From positions 1 to 6,386 of the forward strand of contig QJWF01000163.1 of the NCBI GenBank assembly GCA_003235435.1: DNA of 6,386 nt, read 5' to 3'. Source of the stretch: Nitrosomonadales bacterium (GTDB lineage: Bacteria > Pseudomonadota > Gammaproteobacteria > Burkholderiales > Gallionellaceae). Of this stretch, positions 1 through 4,286 are shown one piece after another. Every line of letters starts with the position of its first letter. Positions within the stretch are counted from its first letter, which is position 1. A program made the translations under genes and the position numbers. The notes below the pieces were generated by a model that was not told the origin of the DNA, ran no database searches, and saw only the letters and a program-made list of their open reading frames with translations.

Positions 1-74
1 TCACAACACATCTTTGCTTTACTTCAGAGTTCGTGGTAAGCAGATACCAATTACTACGCGCAACGAGACCGCAC

Positions 75-82
75 AAAGGAGG
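75..82 (+). promoter_or_regulatory. Shine-Dalgarno that fixes a TTG start
   Basis: AAAGGAGG is a near-perfect anti-16S match, five bases before the TTG at 88-90. The reading frame is closed by a TAA at 37-39, there is no ATG or GTG between that stop and the TTG, and the next in-frame ATG (codon 37, position 196) would cut into the start of the GAF domain. This supports TTG as the real start of the GAF-GGDEF gene. Confidence 0.8.
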
Positions 83-87
83 CTGCA

Positions 88-1074
88 TTGAGATCGCCAG
101 ATATTCCACAAGACGAAGAATTACGGCTCGCAACACTTCGTTCGTTAAATATACTGGATACAGCCCCCGATGAACGGTTTGATCGCCTGACACGAATGGC
201 AAAAAGATTGTTAGGTGTGCCTATCGCACTTGTCAGCCTTATTGACGAGAACCGACAGTGGTTCAAATCCTGCGTGGGCCTCGGAGCAACTGAAACCTCT
301 CGCGATATTTCATTTTGTGGCCATGCGATACTCGGAAACGATGTATTTATTATTCCCGATGCACAGAAGGATGAGCGTTTTGCGGACAACCCGCTGGTGG
401 TCGGCGAACCCAACATTCGTTTCTATGCGGGATGCCCGCTCAGAGCTCCGAACGGTTGCATGCTGGGAACCCTGTGCGTTATCGACACAAAACCAAGGAA
501 TCTAGGGCTGGAAGACCTCGAAGCGCTGGAAGACCTGGCATCAATGGTGGAAAGTGAGCTCGCGGCTATGCAAATGGCGTCGCTGGATGCGCTTACCAAA
601 ATATCCAACCGTCACGGATTCATGATGCTCGCCGAGCACAGCCTGCATCTGTGCGCGCGGCAGAAGATTCCCGCATCTCTGGTTTTCATGGACTTGGACA
701 AGTTCAAACCGATCAACGACAAGTTTGGGCACGCTGAAGGTGACCTTGCACTGGCTGCCTTTGCCGAACAGATGAATAGCACGTTTCGCGACTCCGATAT
801 CATTGCGCGCCTGGGTGGTGACGAATTTGTCGTATTTCTCACCAACACAACAATGAAAGACGCAGAAAACATCCTTGTTAAGTTCCACAAGTCGTTGGAC
901 AAATATAACAGGGATACCAGGCGCGGATACGATATTTCGTTTTCATATGGTATTGTGGAATTCAATCCCAAAAAGCATCGCACTATCGAAGCATTTCTGA
1001 AAGACGGGGACTCGCTGATGTATGACCGAAAGAAGGCAAAGCTAGCCGGGAAACAATCAGAAAAAGGAAATTAA
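88..1074 (+). CDS. GAF-GGDEF diguanylate cyclase
   Basis: Probable cytoplasmic diguanylate cyclase that makes cyclic di-GMP from two GTP, with an N-terminal GAF sensor. Residues about 20-160 are a GAF domain of the type common in front of GGDEF domains (ILDTAPDERFDRLTRMAKRL, then LVSLIDENRQWFKS, SFCGHAIL, GTLCVID). The GGDEF domain starts at the D-x-LT-x-x-x-NR motif (D167 to R175). Metal and nucleotide positions are intact: D202, N210, H215, D219 and the signature GGDEF at 243-247. R234-x-x-D237 sits five residues before the signature, exactly where the product-inhibition I-site lies. The domain closes with a DSLMYDRKKAK motif (308-318). No membrane segment or signal peptide is seen, and there is no EAL domain. 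The GAF ligand cannot be told. The start is TTG with a strong ribosome binding site. The thioesterase gene begins 2 bp after the stop, so expression is probably coupled. Catalytic activity is inferred from intact motifs. Confidence 0.93.
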   Translation: MRSPDIPQDEELRLATLRSLNILDTAPDERFDRLTRMAKRLLGVPIALVSLIDENRQWFKSCVGLGATETSRDISFCGHAILGNDVFIIPDAQKDERFADNPLVVGEPNIRFYAGCPLRAPNGCMLGTLCVIDTKPRNLGLEDLEALEDLASMVESELAAMQMASLDALTKISNRHGFMMLAEHSLHLCARQKIPASLVFMDLDKFKPINDKFGHAEGDLALAAFAEQMNSTFRDSDIIARLGGDEFVVFLTNTTMKDAENILVKFHKSLDKYNRDTRRGYDISFSYGIVEFNPKKHRTIEAFLKDGDSLMYDRKKAKLAGKQSEKGN

Positions 1075-1076
1075 AA

Positions 1077-1499
1077 ATGAAGGAAACATTGAAACCCGGT
1101 ATCAGATACGAGCACAAGTTCGTCGTCCCGCCGACCAAGACCGTACCGGCGCTCTATCCGGAAGCAGAAGAATTCGTAGCCATGCCGGAAGTGTTCGCCA
1201 CCGGATTCCTGGTGGGTTTCCTTGAATGGGCTTGCATCAAGGCGATCAACCCGCATATCGACTGGCCGCGTGAACAAACGGTCGGAACGCACATCGACGT
1301 CAGCCACCTGGCCGCGACACCGCCCGGCCTCGAGGTCACGGCAACTGTCGAACTGATCGCGGTCGAGGGGAAAAAACTTGTGTTTGCAGTGGAAGCACAC
1401 GATGGCGTGGACCTGATCTCCAAAGGGAAGCACGAGCGTTTCATCATCAACAAGGAAAAATTCGATGCAAAGGTTGGTGCTAAGAAGGGGAACTCATAA
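1077..1499 (+). CDS. FlK-like hot-dog acyl-CoA thioesterase
   Basis: A single hot-dog domain fills all 140 residues, the usual length of the family. It strongly resembles Streptomyces cattleya fluoroacetyl-CoA thioesterase FlK as I remember it: VVPPTKTV, LYPEAEEF, PEVFATGF, GFLEWAC, AATPPGL, EAHDGVD and HERF blocks occur in the same order. The FlK catalytic triad Thr42, Glu50 and His76 appears as T42, E50 and H77 (one residue is inserted between them), and FlK Gly69 and Arg120 appear as G70 and R121. Phe33 is kept, but the fluoroacetyl-selective gate Phe36 is Met36. The protein therefore probably hydrolyses an acyl-CoA in the cytoplasm, but fluoroacetyl-CoA cannot be assumed; a small acyl-CoA is only a guess. 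An AAGGA at 1064-1068, inside the end of the GGDEF gene, serves the ATG at 1077. The VOC gene follows after 24 bp. Confidence 0.9.
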   Translation: MKETLKPGIRYEHKFVVPPTKTVPALYPEAEEFVAMPEVFATGFLVGFLEWACIKAINPHIDWPREQTVGTHIDVSHLAATPPGLEVTATVELIAVEGKKLVFAVEAHDGVDLISKGKHERFIINKEKFDAKVGAKKGNS

Positions 1500-1523
1500 C
1501 ATCATGGTCATCGCTGAGCGCGT

Positions 1524-1946
1524 ATGAAACCACGGATCACCGTTATCACGATCGCTGTTGACGACCTGGACAGGGCGCTGCGTTTCTACCGCGACGGGCT
1601 GGGTCTGCCGACCGAGGGTATCTTCGGCACCGAATTCGAATATGGTGCAGTGGCATTCTTCGATCTGCAGCATGGTGTGAAACTCGGAATCTGGCCGCGC
1701 ACGAGTCTGGCACATGATACCGGTCTGCCTCTGGGCACTCCGAGTCCCACCGAGATGACGCTAGGACACAATGTTTCTTCAAAAGCGGAAGTGGATACCG
1801 TGATGGCACAAGCGCAAAAAGCGGGCGCGATGATCGTCAAGCCGCCTCAGGAAACGTTCTGGGGCGGTTACGCCGGGTACTTTCTGGATCCCGACCGGCA
1901 TCTTTGGGAGGTCGTTTGGAACCCGCAGTGGAAAATACCTGATTAG
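1524..1946 (+). CDS. VOC family protein (glyoxalase/dioxygenase fold)
   Basis: A 140-residue vicinal-oxygen-chelate protein with two beta-alpha-beta-beta-beta modules. The first opens with ITIAVDDLDRALRFYRDGLGL (residues 8-28). The second ends with the typical GGYAGYFLDPDRHLWEVVWNP (114-134). The fold is clear but the reaction is not: family members include glyoxalases, ring-cleavage dioxygenases and antibiotic-binding proteins. Of the usual metal ligands, E129 (LWEV) is present and H82 may be another, but the first-strand histidine position is occupied by V7 or a neighbour, so a classical metal centre may be incomplete. An in-frame TGA at 1515-1517 excludes any earlier start, so ATG 1524 is firm for this frame. 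Its own Shine-Dalgarno is poor, which suggests translation by coupling to the thioesterase 24 bp upstream. The stop codon lies 7 bp from the stop of the convergent permease gene. Confidence 0.87.
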   Translation: MKPRITVITIAVDDLDRALRFYRDGLGLPTEGIFGTEFEYGAVAFFDLQHGVKLGIWPRTSLAHDTGLPLGTPSPTEMTLGHNVSSKAEVDTVMAQAQKAGAMIVKPPQETFWGGYAGYFLDPDRHLWEVVWNPQWKIPD

Positions 1947-1953
1947 AAAAATT

Positions 1954-3312
1954 CTACTCGGACAGGTTCGATCGCGGATCGAACGCATCGCGCACCGCAT
2001 CTGCAAACAAATTCGCGGCCAGCACCAGCACCAGCATGAAGGCGAACGCTGCCGCCAGCGCCCACCATACCATTGGCTCGCGCCCCATTTCCAGCCGGGC
2101 CGCATTGATCATCGTACCGAAGCTGATCATCGATGGGTCGACCCCTACACCGACGTAGGACAATACCGCCTCGGCAAGCACCAGCGCCGAAAAATCCATC
2201 ACCAGCGCAATCAGAATGATGTGCATCACGTTCGGCACGATGTGGCGTGTCAGGATGCGCAAGGTAGATACGCCGAATGACTGCGCCGCCTGGATGTATT
2301 CCATCTCGCGCAGTTTCAGCGTCTCGCCGCGCAGCAAACGGCACAGACCGGTCCAGCTGGTCACGCCAAGGATCAGGCACAGGAAAACCAGCCGCAGGTC
2401 GGCGCGTGATGCGGTGGTTTCAAACCATTCCGGATGCGTATCTATCGTGACCTGCATCATCAGCACCGCAGCCGCGATCAGCAATACGCTGGGAATCGAA
2501 CTGAGCACGGTGTAGATGTACTGGATCACATCGTCCACCCAACCTCGCAGATATCCGGCCGCAATTCCCAGGAAAAGAGCCAACGGCAGCGTCACCAAGG
2601 TTGTCACGGTACCGATGACGAGGCCTGTTCGGATGCTCTTCAGAGACAGGTACAGCACATCCTGTCCTACCTTGTCGGTGCCGAGCACGTGATAAGCGGC
2701 AGCGAGGTTGGCGATCAGGCCGATCAACGAGGCAATGATAAGAATGGCAATAAACAGCGCGCGAAATGGCAAATTTCTTCTCGTTAAGCAGCGTTTGCTC
2801 CCCAGTGCGATCAGCAACCCCACCATTAACCCCGCAGCCGCCCCGATTACCGCCCGCTGCACTACGTCGACACCGCGCTGCGAAGCTTCTGCCAGATGCG
2901 CGCCGCCATATTGCAGACGCGGATAGTCTCGCACGACATTGCCCTGCGTGTCCGTTGTGCTCTCCTTGGCGTAAAGCGTGATAGCCAACGGTGCGGAATA
3001 GGTCTTCTCGGTATGCGTGCGCAGCGGCTCGATCAGTTTGTCGAAAGCGCTCAGCACTTCCGGCGAATAGACCGTTTCGCCACTGTTCTGCTGCGGGAGG
3101 GCAGCCCGATAATGCAGCGAATCCAGCAGGCCGATCGCCAAGAACAGCGACAGCACCAGCAACGACACCATTGCTGTGGCGCTGCGTGCCAGACGACGCC
3201 AAGGCAGAAGCAAATGTTCGTGCCGGCGCACATACCATGCGCCGGTGCCCGCTGCCGCCAGAAGCAAAAATATCAGCCCGTCACTCCACAAGATTTCTGG
3301 CATGAAACTCAT
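1954..3312 (-). CDS. DppC/YejE-type ABC permease with N-terminal extension
   Basis: Inner-membrane permease of a peptide-type ABC importer. The C-terminal part (about residue 207 on) is canonical: GTDKVGQDVL at 211-220 matches the conserved block at the start of the DppC transmembrane domain, and the EAA loop that contacts the ATPase is EYIQAAQSFGVSTLRILTRH (338-357) followed by VPN. The final helices (about 362-386 and 414-436) flank the FSALVLAEAVLSYVGVGVDPS region typical of DppC. At 452 residues it is about 150 longer than ordinary DppC: I infer helices near 11-27, 46-63, 153-171 and 184-206, with residues 64-152 between the second and third probably periplasmic. The ATG at 3312 overlaps the stop of the upstream permease (ATGA), with AAGGG ten bases upstream, and is preferred over Met4. 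It is the last gene of the operon. The transported substrate cannot be read from sequence. Confidence 0.93.
   Translation of the reverse strand: MSFMPEILWSDGLIFLLLAAAGTGAWYVRRHEHLLLPWRRLARSATAMVSLLVLSLFLAIGLLDSLHYRAALPQQNSGETVYSPEVLSAFDKLIEPLRTHTEKTYSAPLAITLYAKESTTDTQGNVVRDYPRLQYGGAHLAEASQRGVDVVQRAVIGAAAGLMVGLLIALGSKRCLTRRNLPFRALFIAILIIASLIGLIANLAAAYHVLGTDKVGQDVLYLSLKSIRTGLVIGTVTTLVTLPLALFLGIAAGYLRGWVDDVIQYIYTVLSSIPSVLLIAAAVLMMQVTIDTHPEWFETTASRADLRLVFLCLILGVTSWTGLCRLLRGETLKLREMEYIQAAQSFGVSTLRILTRHIVPNVMHIILIALVMDFSALVLAEAVLSYVGVGVDPSMISFGTMINAARLEMGREPMVWWALAAAFAFMLVLVLAANLFADAVRDAFDPRSNLSE
1966..1984. other. Perfect 8-bp inverted repeat at convergent gene ends, possible weak terminator
   Basis: GTTCGATC, a GCG loop, then GATCGAAC form a perfect 8-bp stem with a 3-base loop inside the last codons of the minus-strand permease gene. 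Reading the minus strand, the stem is followed 14 bases later, beyond the TAG stop, by five T residues (1951-1947). That spacing is too long for a classical intrinsic terminator. On the plus strand no T run follows. It could slow polymerase or protect a 3' end, or be a chance result of the coding sequence. Confidence 0.3.
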
Positions 3313-4286
3313 GACAAGCGAACCCTTGGGTCAACCATCGTGTAGGAAATATCGGTCAGAATCAGGCCGACGATGTAAAGCAGCGAACCGAGGAACACCA
3401 TCGCGCGCACCACGCTGAAATCCTGTGCATTGATCGCGTCTATCGTGTAGCTGCCCAGGCCGGGGATGCCGAAGAACGACTCGGTGAGCAGGCTGCCCAG
3501 AAACAGCAACGGAATCACCACCACAACGCCGGTCAGGATCGGAATCATCGCGTTCTTCAAAACATGGCGAAACAATACGCGCAGCTCCGACAATCCCTTG
3601 GCACGTGCTGTGCGCACGTAATCCCTGCCGATCTCATCGAGGAATATTGTACGATACCAGCGGCTGCTGGCACCGACACTGCCGATCACGCCGATGATGA
3701 TCGGCAGCACAACGAACCTGAAACTGTCTGCGCCGCCTGAATAACCCGAGATCGGGACCAGATGCCATAATTTGCTTACCAGGAACTGTCCGCCAATGAT
3801 GTAGAACAGGCCGGATATCGACATCAGCAGCACGCACAAGGCCACTCCTGCAAGATCCAAGGCTGTTGCGCGAAATAGCGTCATCATCAGCGCGAAAGTT
3901 ACATACACCAACAGTCCGATCATAAATGTCGGCAGTGCGATTGCCAGGCTAGGCCCCATGCGTGTCACGATCTCGCGGGATATGCTGCGTCCGTCGTCCG
4001 AAAAGCCGAAATCGAGCACGAACATTCCGGCGGACTTCCGCCAGAAAATCGTATCGGTGAATTTCTCCGCGCCGCTTGCAGCACGATTCAGCAGCAGCGG
4101 CTTGTCATAACCGTGCTGCTGTTTCCAGTTCTGTATCGCCTCTTGCGAAACACGCTTTATGCCAAGCTGCATTCGTGCCATGTCGTCGGGTGTATTCACC
4201 ACAAAGAACAGTGTAAAAGTGAGCAGATTCACACCGATCAAGATCGGAATGGCATACAGGATGCGGCGGACCAGGTAGGCGATCAT
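3309..4286 (-). CDS. DppB/YejB-type ABC permease
   Basis: Inner-membrane permease that pairs with the DppC-type protein encoded next to it to form the channel of a peptide-type importer. The 325 residues are of normal family length. It starts with the family's N-terminal helix (YLVRRILYAIPILIGVNLLTF, 4-24), followed by a periplasmic loop carrying LDFGFS (91-96), helices near 113-137, 145-170, 190-208, 250-270 and 295-313, and the C-terminal TMVDPRVRLS typical of DppB. The EAA loop is RDYVRTARAKGLSELRVLFR (221-240) followed by HVLKNAMIPI. The ATG at 4286 overlaps the stop of the binding-protein gene by ATGA, and a GAGGAGG at 4291-4297, inside the end of that gene, is its ribosome binding site. 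The 3' end overlaps the next permease in the same way, so all three genes are tightly coupled. Substrate unknown; oligopeptides are the default family inference. Confidence 0.95.
   Translation of the reverse strand: MIAYLVRRILYAIPILIGVNLLTFTLFFVVNTPDDMARMQLGIKRVSQEAIQNWKQQHGYDKPLLLNRAASGAEKFTDTIFWRKSAGMFVLDFGFSDDGRSISREIVTRMGPSLAIALPTFMIGLLVYVTFALMMTLFRATALDLAGVALCVLLMSISGLFYIIGGQFLVSKLWHLVPISGYSGGADSFRFVVLPIIIGVIGSVGASSRWYRTIFLDEIGRDYVRTARAKGLSELRVLFRHVLKNAMIPILTGVVVVIPLLFLGSLLTESFFGIPGLGSYTIDAINAQDFSVVRAMVFLGSLLYIVGLILTDISYTMVDPRVRLS

Noticed and set aside
18..48. Possible promoter (TTTACT with a GATACC-like -10) upstream of the GGDEF gene
   Set aside because: The -10 match is poor and the spacing about 19 bases; too weak to annotate.
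1077..1499. Naming the thioesterase flK
   Set aside because: The residue equivalent to the fluoroacetyl-selective Phe36 is Met and no organofluorine genes are nearby, so the substrate is uncertain.
2420..3238. A 272-codon minus-strand frame overlapping the DppC-type permease
   Set aside because: It is an alternative frame of the same strand, rich in Arg, Ala and Gly, with no membrane segments; the permease frame carries all conserved blocks.
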